A model generated the notes under the pieces. That model did not search any database and was not told the origin of the DNA. It was given only the letters and a program-made list of their open reading frames with translations. From Plumapathes pennacea (Eukaryota; Cnidaria; Anthozoa; Antipatharia; Myriopathidae), in assembly GCA_964036295.1 (NCBI GenBank), contig OZ038464.1:1430501-1494500 (forward strand): DNA of 64,000 nt. Direction: 5' to 3'. The position numbers and the translations under genes were made by a program. Below are positions 21,101 to 33,300 of this stretch, in pieces; position 1 is the first letter of the stretch; every line of letters starts with the position of its first letter.

Positions 21101-24100
21101 GTTTTGATCATTGTCTGTTGCTTTCTATTTTACTAGAAATACGATAATCGCAGATACCCCCTCACTCTGCCATTGATGGGACTTTTACTTTGGTAACTCC
21201 CAACAAGAGTAGCCTTTGTTTTACCGAAATGTTGACTCGATCTTTTCTTCGAAGTCAAGTGCTACACGCAAAGGAAGGAGAAAAAGAATGGTGTGTGTTA
21301 TACTTTTGCGTTGAAAAAAGAATCGATTGCGTGACGAAGTACGTATTTCCCACGGTCGGCACGTCAAATTAATTCATGCAGTCTGCCAAGCACGTTCTCA
21401 AAATTTAATACTCAAAGTTTGAAGTTGGTCGGCCGTCGTAGTACGGGAAAAAAGGAACACTGATTTTCCAATTTTGAATTCATAGGCAGTACAATTAAAT
21501 AGGCTTCCTGTGCGATTTGTTTTTACTCTGGACTGCATGCACCAGATTCAGACATGCATATTTAATAGGCTCGAATTGTTTTGTATGTGAACCCACTCAA
21601 AACAGCAAGATTTCTCCCAGAATCAAAGCAAAACTTGAACAGTTTACTTCAAATTATACAGGGGCTTGAGACCCAGTAATACTTCTAAGGGCTTGTGAAC
21701 GATTCTCGCTGCAATCACCGCGTGTCAGATTACAGAAAAATAAGACATGTTACTAAATCATTCAAGACTCCAAGTTCCGATTGCTCTGAGCGAATACGGT
21801 AGCCGAAACTGGCGACAGAAGCGTAGTAAAACAATACTTCGAGGGAAAATGATCAGCATACAGATTTTAATACATTCTTGAAGTGATCGAGTTACAAGCT
21901 ATACGGGATACAATATATTTGTCACGGTGATTGTTCGGTTTCCACTGACTAACCTTTGTTGCTTGTCCTTTCTAAATAAGTATCTGAGTTTAACACAAAA
22001 CGGCGTCTGAAGCTCCCGATTTGCTTTCAAGCGCTGTTCCCTTTGCGGAGTTGTCTGTGTTACCCGCTTCTGTTCATGTCGCTTTTGGTCAGCATTCATG
22101 CGCTGTTGTCTTTGCGGAGTCTTCTCTTCGGCTCGCTTTTTCTCCTGAAGGTCCCGATTCGCTTTCAAGCGCTGTTCTTTTTGCGGAGTTGTCTGTGTTG
22201 CCCGCTTCTGTTCATGTCGCTTTTGTTCGGCATTCATGCGCTGTTGTCTTTGCGGAGTCTTCTCTTCGGTCCGCTTTTGCTCTTGAAGTGCCTGTTCGCT
22301 TCTCTTTTGAAGACGAGCTTCGCGAGACCGTTCTGTTTCAAGTTTTCTAGCTTTCAAATTCATTTTCGTGAACGCAGTTACGTAAAATTGTTGCTTCGTT
22401 CAAATCTTTCTTAAAAACATGGCGGTGGCTAGTCGATAATGATTACGTCATTGCCTTATTTGGACATTGCCTTAGGCACCTGGCCTAAAAAGGTCGCATC
22501 GCACACACAAACACACGAACATTAGATTTCGAGATGGCGACGCGCTTGGAGTCTTCAAATGAGCCGACTATGCTGCATTAGCGTCGTAAATATTTCCCTC
22601 ACTTCGTTCGGGGATTACATAAAGTTGTAATTGTGCTAATATTCGCAGCGTTGGTTAAAGGAGCAGTGTCGTTAGATGCATTTGCGTTTCTTTCTTTTTT
22701 TCTATCAATCGCAGACGTTCATTTTTGAAGGCCAAGTGTTAGGGCTGTCAAGCATGCTCTCTTAATACGTAGAGATATGTGTAGCATTAGCAGTCATACA
22801 TGTGCAGCAAATGGTCATGAATGAGTTTCTCCCAGATTTGACTTCTCACTGCATTCGTCACGCTGGCTTTTTTTTTTTTTTTTTTTTTTTGAAAGGATGA
22901 ATGCATTCCACTGCATCTTGCTTCACTTAACGGATATCTGGAGGTTGTGACTAAGTTAATCGATGCTGGAGCCGAGGTGAACTCCAAGGCAAAGGTAGAT
23001 AGCGGACGTGCTAGTACGTTGAAGCTCTGAAAGTTTTGATCATTGTCTGTTGCTTTCTAGTTCATTAAATCAAGTTGTAATTGTGCTAATATTCGCAGCG
23101 TTGGTTAAAGGAGCAGTGTGATTAGATGCACATGCGTTTCTTTCTTTTTTTCTATCAATCGCAGACGTTCATGTGTGAAGGCCAAGTGTTAGGGCTGTCA
23201 AGCATGCTCTCTTAATACGTAGAGATATCTGTAGCATTAGCAGCCATACATGTGCAGCAAATGGTCATGAATGAGTTTTTCCCAGATTTGACTTCTCACT
23301 GTATTCGTCACGGTTTTTTTTTTTTTTTTTTTTTGAAAGGATGAATGGATTCCACTGCATCTGGCTTCACAGAACGGATATCTGGAGGTTGTGACTAAGT
23401 TAATCGATGCTGGAGCCGAGGTGAACTCCAAGGCAAAGGTAGATAGTGGACGTGTTAGTACGTTGAAGCTCTGAAAGTTTTGATCATTGTCTGTTGCTAT
23501 CTATTTTATTACATAAAGTTATAATTGTGCTAATATTCGCAGCGTTGGTTAAAGGAGCAGTGTCGTTATATGCATATGCGTTTCTTCCTCTTTTTCTATC
23601 AATCGCAGACGTTCATGTGTGAAGGCCAAGTGTTAGGGCTGTGAAGCATGCTCTCTTAATACGTAGAGATATGTGTAGCATTAGCAGTCAAACATGTGCA
23701 GCAAATGGTCATGAATGAGTTTTTCCCAGATTTGACTTCTCACTGCATTCGTAAAGGTGTTTTTTTTTATTTTTTATTTTTTTTTGAAAGAATGATAGGA
23801 TTCCACTGCATCTTGCTTCACTTAACGGACATCTGGAGGTTGTGACTAAGTTAATCGATGCTGGAGCCGAGCTGAACTCCAAGGAAAAGGTAGATAGTGG
23901 ACGTGTTAGTACGTTGAATCCCTGAAAGTTTTGATCATTGTTTGTTGCTTTCTCTTTCATTAGATAAAGTTGTAATTGTGCTAATATTCGCAGCGTTGGT
24001 TAAAGGAGCAGTGTGATTAGATGCACATGCGTTTCTTTCTTTTTTTCTATCAGTTGCAGACGTTCATGTTTGAAGGCCAAGTGTTAGGGCTGTCAAGCAT

Positions 24101-24648
24101 GCTCTCTTAATACGTAGAGATATGTGTAGCATTAGCAGTCATACATGTGCAGCAAATGGTCATGAATGAGTTTCTCCCAGATTTGACTTCTCATTGCATT
24201 CGTTACGGTGGTTTTTTTTTTTTTGAAAGAATGATAGGATTCCACTGCATGTTGCTTCACTTAACGGACATCTGGAGGTTGTGACTAAGTTAATCGATGC
24301 TGGAGCCGAGGTGAACTCCAAGGCAAAGGTAGATAGTGGACGTGTTAGTACGTTGAAGCCCTGAAAGTTTTGATCATTGTTTGTTGCTTTCTCTTTCATT
24401 AGATAAAGTTGTAATTGTGCTAATATTCGCAGCGTTGGTTAAAGGGGCAGTGTCATTAGATGCACATGCGTTTCTTTCTTTTTTTCTATCAATCGCAGAC
24501 GTTCATGTGTGAAGGCCAAGTGTTAGGGCTGTCAAGCATGCTCTCCTAATATGTAGAGATATGTGTATCATTAGCAGACATACATGTGCAGCAAATGGTT
24601 ATGAATGAGTTTTTTCCGGATTTGACCTCTCACTGCATTCGTCACGGT

Positions 24649-24682
<34 letters not shown>

Positions 24683-27360
24683 AAAGAATGATAGGATTCC
24701 ACTGCATCTTGCTTCACTTAACGGACATCTGGAGGTTGTGACTAAGTTAATCGATGCTGGAGCCGAGGTGAACTCCAAGGAAAAGGTAGATAGTGGACGT
24801 GTTAGTACGTTGAAGCTCTGAAAGTTTTGATCATTGTCTGTTGCTTTCTCTTTCATTAGATAAAGTTGTAATTGTGCTAATATTCGCAGCGTTGGTTAAA
24901 GGGGCAGTGTCATTAGATGCACATGCGTTTCTTTCTTTTTTTTCTATCAATCGCAGACGTTCATGTGTGAAGGCCAAGTGTTAGGGCTGTGAAGCATGCT
25001 CTCTTAATACGTAGAGATATCTGTATCATTAGCAGTCAGACATGTGCAGCAAATGGTCATGAATGAGTTTTATCCGGATTTCACTTCTCACTGCATTCGT
25101 CACGGTGTTTTTTTTTTTTTTTTTTTTTTTTTTTTGAAAGGATGAATGGATTCCACTGCATCTGGCTTCAGAGAACGGACATCTGGAGGTTGTGACTAAG
25201 TTAATCGATGCTGGAGCCGAGGTGAACTCCAAGGCAAAGGTAGATAGTGGACGTGTTAGTACGTTGAAGCTCTGAAAGTTTTGATCATTGTCTGTTGCTT
25301 TCTCTTTCATTAGATAAAGTTGTAATTGTGCTAATATTCGCAGCGTTGGTTAAAGGGGCAGTGTGATTAGATGCACATGCGTTTCTTTCTTTTTTTCTAT
25401 CAATCGCAGACGTTCATGTGTGAAGGCCAAGTGTTAGGGCTGTGAAGCATGCTCTCTTAATACGTAGAGATATGTGTAGCATTAGCAGTCTTACATGTGC
25501 AGCAAATGGTCATGAATGAGTTTTTCCCAGATTTGACCTCTCACTGCATTTGTAACGGTGTTTTTTTTTTTTTTTTTTTTTTTTTTTTGAAAGGATGAAT
25601 GGATTCCACTGCATCTGGCTTCACAGAACGGATATCTGGAGGTTGTGACTAAGTTAATCGATGCTGGAGCCGAGGTGAACTCCAAGGCAAAGGTAGATAG
25701 TGGACGTGTTAGTACGTTGAAGCTCTGAAAGTTTTGATCATTGTCTGTTGCTATCTATTTTATTACATAAAGTTATAATTGTGCTATTATTCGCAGCGTT
25801 GGTTAAAGGAGCAGTGTCGTTATATGCATATGCGTTTCTTCCTCTTTTTCTATCAATCGCAGACGTTCATGTGTGAAGGCCAAGTGTTAGGGCTGTGAAG
25901 CATGCTCTCTTAATACGTAGAGATATGTGTAGCATTAGCAGTCATACATGTGCAGCAAATGGTCATGAATGAGTTTTTCCCAGATTTGATTTCTCACTGC
26001 ATTCGTAACGGTGTTTTTTTTTTTTTTTTTTTTTTTTCTTTTTTTGAAAGAATGATAGGATTCCACTGCATCTTGCTTCACTTAACGGACATCTGGAGGT
26101 TGTGACTAAGTTAATCGATGCTGGAGCCGAGCTGAACTCCAAGGAAAAGGTAGATAGTGGACGTGTTAGTACGTTGAAGCCCTGAAAGTTTTGATCATTG
26201 TTTGTTGCTTTCTCTTTCATTAGATAAAGTTGTAATTGTGCTAATATTCGCAGCGTTGGTTAAAGGAGCAGTGTGATTAGATGCACATGCGTTTCTTTCT
26301 TTTTTTCTATCAGTTGCAGACGTTCATGTTTGAAGGCCAAGTGTTAGGGCTGTCAAGCATGCTCTCTTAATACGTAGAGATATGTGTAGCATTAGCAGTC
26401 ATACATGTGCAGCAAATGGTCATGAATGAGTTTCTCCCAGATTTGACTTCTCACTGCATTCGTTACGGTGGTTTTTTTTTTTTTTTTTTTTGTAAGAATG
26501 ATAGGATTCCACTACATGTTGCTTCACTTAACGGACATCTGGAGGTTGTGACTAAGTTAATCGATGCTGGAGCCGAGCTGAACTCCAAGGAAAAGGTAGA
26601 TAGTGGACGTGTTAGTACGTTGAATCCCTGAAAGTTTTGATCATTGTTTGTTGCTTTCTCTTTCATTAGATAAAGTTGTAATTGTGCTAATATTCGCAGC
26701 GTTGGTTAAAGGAGCAGTGTCATTAGATGCACATGCGTTTCTTTCTTTTTTTCTATCAGTTGCAGACGTTCATGTGTGAAGGCCAACTGTTAGGGCTGTG
26801 AAGCATGCTCTCTTAATACGTAGAGATATGTGTATCATTAGCAGTCATACATGTGCAGCAAATGGTCATGAATGAGTTTCTCCCAGATTTGACTTCTCAC
26901 TGCATTCCTTACGGTGGTTTTTTTTTTTTTTTTTTGTAAAAATGATAGGATTCCACTGCATGTTGCTTCACTTAACGGACATCTGGAGGTTGTGACTAAG
27001 TTAATCGATGCTGGAGCCGAGGTGAACTCCAAGGCAAAGGTAGATAGTGGACGTGTTAGTACGTTGAAGCTCTGAAAGTTTTAATCATTGTTTGTTGCTT
27101 TCTCTTTCATTAGATAAAGTTGTAATTGTGCTAATATTCGCAGCGTTGGTTAAAGGAGCAGTGTGATTAGATGCACATGCGTTTCTTTCTTTTTTTCTAT
27201 CAATCGCAGACGTTCATGTGTGAAGGCCAAGTGTTAGGGCTGTCAAGCATGCTCTCTTAATACGTAGAGATATGTGTATCATTAGCAGTCATACATGTGC
27301 AGCAAATGGTCATGAATGAGTTTTATCCGGATTTCACTTCTCACTGCATTCGTCACGGTG

Positions 27361-27391
<31 letters not shown>

Positions 27392-30300
27392 GATGAATGG
27401 ATTCCACTGCATCTGGCTTCACAGAACGGATATCTGGAGGTTGTGACTAAGTTAATCGATGCTGGAGCCGAGGTGAACTCCAAGGCAAAGGTAGATAGTG
27501 GACGTGTTAGTACGTTGAAGCTCTGAAAGTTTTGATCATTGTCTGTTGCTATCTATTTTATTACATAAAGTTATAATTGTGCTAATATTCGCAGCGTTGG
27601 TTAAAGGAGCAGTGTCGTTATATGCATATGCGTTTCTTCCTCTTTTTCTATCAATCGCAGACGTTCATGTGTGAAGGCCAAGTGTTAGGGCTGTGAAGCA
27701 TGCTCTCTTAATACGTAGAGATATGTGTATCATTAGCAGTCATACATGTGCAGCAAATGGTCATGAATGAGTTTTTCCCAGATTTGACTTCTCACTGCAT
27801 TCGTAACGGTGTTTTTTTTTTTTTTTTTTTTTTTTTTGAAAGAATGATAGGATTCCACTGCATCTTGCTTCACTTAACGGACATCTGGAGGTTGTGACTA
27901 AGTTAATCGATGCTGGAGCCGAGGTGAACTCCAAGGAAAAGGTAGATAGTGGACGTGTTAGTACGTTGAAGCCCTGAAAGTTTTGATCATTGTTTGTTGC
28001 TTTCTCTTTCATTAGATAAAGTTGTAATTGTGCTAATATTCGCAGCGTTGGTTAAAGGAGCAGTGTCATTAGATGCACATGCGTTTCTTTCTTTTTTTCT
28101 ATCAGTTGCAGACGTTCATGTTTGAAGGCCAAGTGTTAGGGCTGTCAAGCATGCTCTCTTAATACGTAGAGATATGTGTAGCATTAGCAGTCATACATGT
28201 GCAGCAAATGGTCATGAATGAGTTTCTCCCAGATTTGACTTCTCACTGCATTCGTTACGGTGGTTTTTTTTTTTTTTTTTTTTGTAAGAATGATAGGACT
28301 CCACTGCATCTTGCTTCACTTAACGGACATCTGGAGGTTGTGACTAAGTTAATCGATGCTGGAGCCGAGGTGAACTCCAAGGCAAAGGTAGATAGTGGAC
28401 GTGTTAGTACGTTGAAGCCCTGAAAGTTTTGATCATTGTTTGTTGCTTTCTCTTTCATTAGATAAAGTTGTAATTGTGCTAATATTCGCAGCGTTGGTTA
28501 AAGGAGCAGTGTGATTAGATGCACATGCGTTTCTTTCTTTTTTTCTATCAATCGCAGACGTTCATGTGTGAAGGCCAAGTGTTAGGGCTGTCAAGCATGC
28601 TCTCTTAATACGTAGAGATATGTGTATCATTAGCAGTCATACATGTGCAGCAAATGGTCATGAATGAGTTTCTCCCAGATTTGACCTCTCACTGCATTCA
28701 TCACGGTGTTTTGTTTTTTTTTTGTATTTTTTGAAAGGATGAGCGGATTCCACTGCATCTGGCTTCAGAGAACGGACATCTGGAGGTTGTGACTAAGTTA
28801 ATCGATGCTGGAGCCGAGGTGAACTCCAAGGCAAAGGTAGATAGTGGACGTGTTAGTACGTTGAAGCTCTGAAAGTTTTGATCATTGTCGCTATCTATTT
28901 TATTACATAAAGTTATAATTGTGCTAATATTCGCAGCGTTGGTTAAAGGAGCAGTGTCGCTAGATGCATATACGTTTCTTCCTCTTTTTCTATCAATCGC
29001 AGACGTTCATGTTTGAAGGCCAAGTGTTAGGGCTGTGAAGCATGCTCTCTTAATACGTAGAGATATGTGTAGCATTAGCAGTCATACATGTGCAGCAAAT
29101 GGTCATGAATGAGTTTCTCCCAGATTTGACTTCTCACTGCATTCCTTACGGTGGTTTTTTTTTTTTTTTTTTTGTAAGAATGATAGGATTCCACTGCATG
29201 TTGCTTCACTTAACGGACATCTGGAGGTTGTGACTAAGTTAATCGATGCTGGAGCCGAGGTGAACTCCAAGGCAAAGGTAGATAGTGGACGTGTTAGTAC
29301 GTTGAAGCTCTGAAAGTTTTAATCATTGTTTGTTGCTTTCTCTTTCATTAGATAAAGTTGTAATTGTGCTAATATTCGCAGCGTTGGTTAAAGGAGCAGT
29401 GTGATTAGATGCACATGCGTTTCTTTCTTTTTTTCTATCAATCGCAGACGTTCATGTGTGAAGGCCAAGTGTTAGGGCTGTCAAGCATGCTCTCTTAATA
29501 CGTAGAGATATGTGTATCATTAGCAGTCATACATGTGCAGCAAATGGTCATGAATGAGTTTTATCCGGATTTCACTTCTCACTGCATTCGTCACGGTGTT
29601 TTTTTTTTTTTTTTTTTTTTTTTTTTGAAAGGATGAATGGATTCCACTGCATCTGGCTTCACAGAACGGATATCTGGAGGTTGTGACTAAGTTAATCGAT
29701 GCTGGAGCCGAGGTGAACTCCAAGGCAAAGGTAGATAGTGGACGTGTTAGTACGTTGAAGCTCTGAAAGTTTTGATCATTGTCTGTTGCTATCTATTTTA
29801 TTACATAAAGTTATAATTGTGCTAATATTCGCAGCGTTGGTTAAAGGAGCAGTGTCGTTATATGCATATGCGTTTCTTCCTCTTTTTCTATCAATCGCAG
29901 ACGTTCATGTGTGAAGGCCAAGTGTTAGGGCTGTGAAGCATGCTCTCTTAATACGTAGAGATATGTGTAGCATTAGCAGTCATACATGTGCAGCAAATGG
30001 TCATGAATGAGTTTTTCCCAGATTTGACTTCTCACTGCATTCGTAACGGTGTTTTTTTTTTTTTTTTTTTTTTTTTTGAAAGAATGATAGGATTCCACTG
30101 CATCTTGCTTCACTTAACGGACATCTGGAGGTTGTGACTAAGTTAATCGATGCTGGAGCCGAGCTGAACTCCAAGGAAAAGGTAGATAGTGGACGTGTTA
30201 GTACGTTGAAGCCCTGAAAGTTTTGATCATTGTTTGTTGCTTTCTCTTTCATTAGATAAAGTTGTAATTGTGCTAATATTCGCAGCGTTGGTTAAAGGAG

Positions 30301-33300
30301 CAGTGTGATTAGATGCACATGCGTTTCTTTCTTTTTTTCTATCAGTTGCAGACGTTCATGTTTGAAGGCCAAGTGTTAGGGCTGTCAAGCATGCTCTCTT
30401 AATACGTAGAGATATGTGTATCATTAGCAGTCATACATGTGCAGCAAATGGTCATGAATGAGTTTCTCCCAGATTTGACCTCTCACTGCATTCATCACGG
30501 TGTTTTGTTTTTTTTTTGTATTTTTTGAAAGAATGAGCGGATTCCACTGCATCTGGCTTCAGAGAACGGACATCTGGAGGTTGTGACTAAGTTAATCGAT
30601 GCTGGAGCCGAGGTGAACTCCAAGGCAAAGGTAGATAGTGGACGTGTTAGTACGTTGAAGCTCTGAAAGTTTTGATCATTGTCGCTATCTATTTTATTAC
30701 ATAAAGTTATAATTGTGCTAATATTCGCAGCGTTGGTTAAAGGAGCAGTGTCGCTAGATGCATATACGTTTCTTCCTCTTTTTCTATCAATCGCAGACGT
30801 TCATGTTTGAAGGCCAAGTGTTAGGGCTGTGAAGCATGCTCTCTTAATACGTAGAGATATGTGTAGCATTAGCAGTCATACATGTGCAGCAAATGGTCAT
30901 GAATGAGTTTCTCCCAGATTTGACTTCTCACTGCATTCCTTACGGTGGTTTTTTTTTTTTTTTTTTTTTGTAAGAATGATAGGATTCCACTGCATGTTGC
31001 TTCACTTAACGGACATCTGGAGGTTGTGACTAAGTTAATCGATGCTGGAGCCGAGGTGAACTCCAAGGCAAAGGTAGATAGTGGACGTGTTAGTACGTTG
31101 AAGCTCTGAAAGTTTTAATCATTGTTTGTTGCTTTCTCTTTCATTAGATAAAGTTGTAATTGTGCTAATATTCGCAGCGTTGGTTAAAGGAGCAGTGTGA
31201 TTAGATGCACATGCGTTTCTTTCTTTTTTTCTATCAATCGCAGACGTTCATGTGTGAAGGCCAAGTGTTAGGGCTGTGAAGCATGCTCTCTTAATACGTA
31301 GAGATATGTGTATCATTAGCAGTCATACATGTGCAGCAAATGGTCATGAATGAGTTTTATCCGGATTTCACTTCTCACTGCATTCGTCACGGTGTTTTTT
31401 TTTTTTTTTTTTTTTTTTTTGAAAGGATGAATGGATTCCACTGCATCTGGCTTCACAGAACGGATATCTGGAGGTTGTGACTAAGTTAATCGATGCTGGA
31501 GCCGAGGTGAACTCCAAGGAAAAGGTAGATAGTGGACGTGTTAGTACGTTGAAGCTCTGAAAGTTTTGATCATTGTCTGTTGCTATCTATTTTATTACAT
31601 AAAGTTATAATTGTGCTAATATTCGCAGCGTTGGTTAAAGGAGCAGTGTCGTTATATGCATATGCGTTTCTTCCTCTTTTTCTATCAATCGCAGACGTTC
31701 ATGTGTGAAGGCCAAGTGTTAGGGCTGTGAAGCATGCTCTCTTAATACGTAGAGATATGTGTAGCATTAGCAGTCATACATGTGCAGCAAATGGTCATGA
31801 ATGAGTTTTTCCCAGATTTGACTTCTCACTGCATTCGTAACGGTGTTTTTTTTTTTTTTTTTTTTTTTTTTGAAAGAATGATAGGATTCCACTGCATCTT
31901 GCTTCACTTAACGGACATCTGGAGGTTGTGACTAAGTTAATCGATGCTGGAGCCGAGCTGAACTCCAAGGAAAAGGTAGATAGTGGACGTGTTAGTACGT
32001 TGAAGCCCTGAAAGTTTTGATCATTGTTTGTTGCTTTCTCTTTCATTAGATAAAGTTGTAATTGTGCTAATATTCGCAGCGTTGGTTAAAGGAGCAGTGT
32101 GATTAGATGCACATGCGTTTCTTTCTTTTTTTCTATCAGTTGCAGACGTTCATGTTTGAAGGCCAAGTGTTAGGGCTGTCAAGCATGCTCTCTTAATACG
32201 TAGAGATATGTGTAGCATTAGCAGTCATACATGTGCAGCAAATGGTCATGAATGAGTTTCTCCCAGATTTGACTTCTCACTGCATTCGTTACGGTGGTTT
32301 TTTTTTTTTTTTTTTTTTTTGTAAGAATGATAGGACTCCACTGCATCTTGCTTCACTTAACGGACATCTGGAGGTTGTGACTAAGTTAATCGATGCTGGA
32401 GCCGAGGTGAACTCCAAGGCAAAGGTAGATAGTGGACGTGTTAGTACGTTGAAGCCCTGAAAGTTTTGATCATTGTTTGTTGCTTTCTCTTTCATTAGAT
32501 AAAGTTGTAATTGTGCTAATATTCGCAGCGTTGGTTAAAGGAGCAGTGTGATTAGATGCACATGCGTTTCTTTCTTTTTTTCTATCAATCGCAGACGTTC
32601 ATGTGTGAAGGCCAAGTGTTAGGGCTGTCAAGCATGCTCTCTTAATACGTAGAGATATGTGTATCATTAGCAGTCATACATGTGCAGCAAATGGTCATGA
32701 ATGAGTTTCTCCCAGATTTGACCTCTCACTGCATTCATCACGGTGTTTTGTTTTTTTTTTTGTATTTTTTGAAAGGATGAATGGATTCCACTGCATCTGG
32801 CTTCAGAGAACGGACATCTGGAGGTTGTGAGTAAGTTAATTGATGCTGGAGCCGAGGTGAACTCCAAGGAAAAGGTAGATAGTGGACGTGTTAGTACGTT
32901 GAAGCTCTGAACGTTTTGATCATTGGTTGTTACTTCCTATTTCATTACATAAAGTTGTATGTGTAGTAATTTTTGTAGATCATTGTCTGTTGCTTTCTAT
33001 TTCATTACATAAAGCTCTATGTGTTCTGATTTTCGTAGCGTTGGTTAAAGGAGCAGTGTCATTAGATACAGATGCTCCTTGTTTTTTTCTATTAATAGCA
33101 CACGTGCATGTTTTAAGGCCAAGTGTTAGGGCTGTCAAGCACGCTTTTTAAAGTGTATATATTTGATAGTCCACGTGTGTGGTAGTTTGTATAGGGTTGG
33201 TTTAAGGAGCAATGTTGCATTATTTCTCTTTCTGTTGGTTTTGCAAGAGTTGCAGGAAGTAATTTCACTTCATTTTTAAGCTCGCGAAGCGCAGCTTTAT

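Larger units (their letters stand above)
18804..32930 (+). repeat. Tandem array of about 449-bp ankyrin exon/intron units
   Basis: The array has 28 full units plus a 5' remnant (18804-18821, only the last codons of an exon). Start-to-start spacing is 439-457 bp, with most variation in the poly-T tract before each exon. Each unit is: pyrimidine-rich segment ending ATCGCAG, a spacer, poly-T, GAAAG or GTAAG acceptor, 99-bp exon, then donor GTAGAT and TAGTGGACGTGTTAGTACG. A 1480-bp insertion (21134-22613) interrupts between units 5 and 6. The last intron (from 32925) diverges and fades out. Confidence 0.95.

Noticed and set aside
19514-32867. Many minus-strand frames of 60-93 codons across the array, with Lys runs
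   Set aside because: They are antisense shadows of the ankyrin exons; the Lys runs are the complement of the poly-T tracts.
18804-32930. CRISPR-like or satellite array
   Set aside because: Unit length of about 449 bp, coding exons and splice signals explain it; there are no short repeats with unique spacers.
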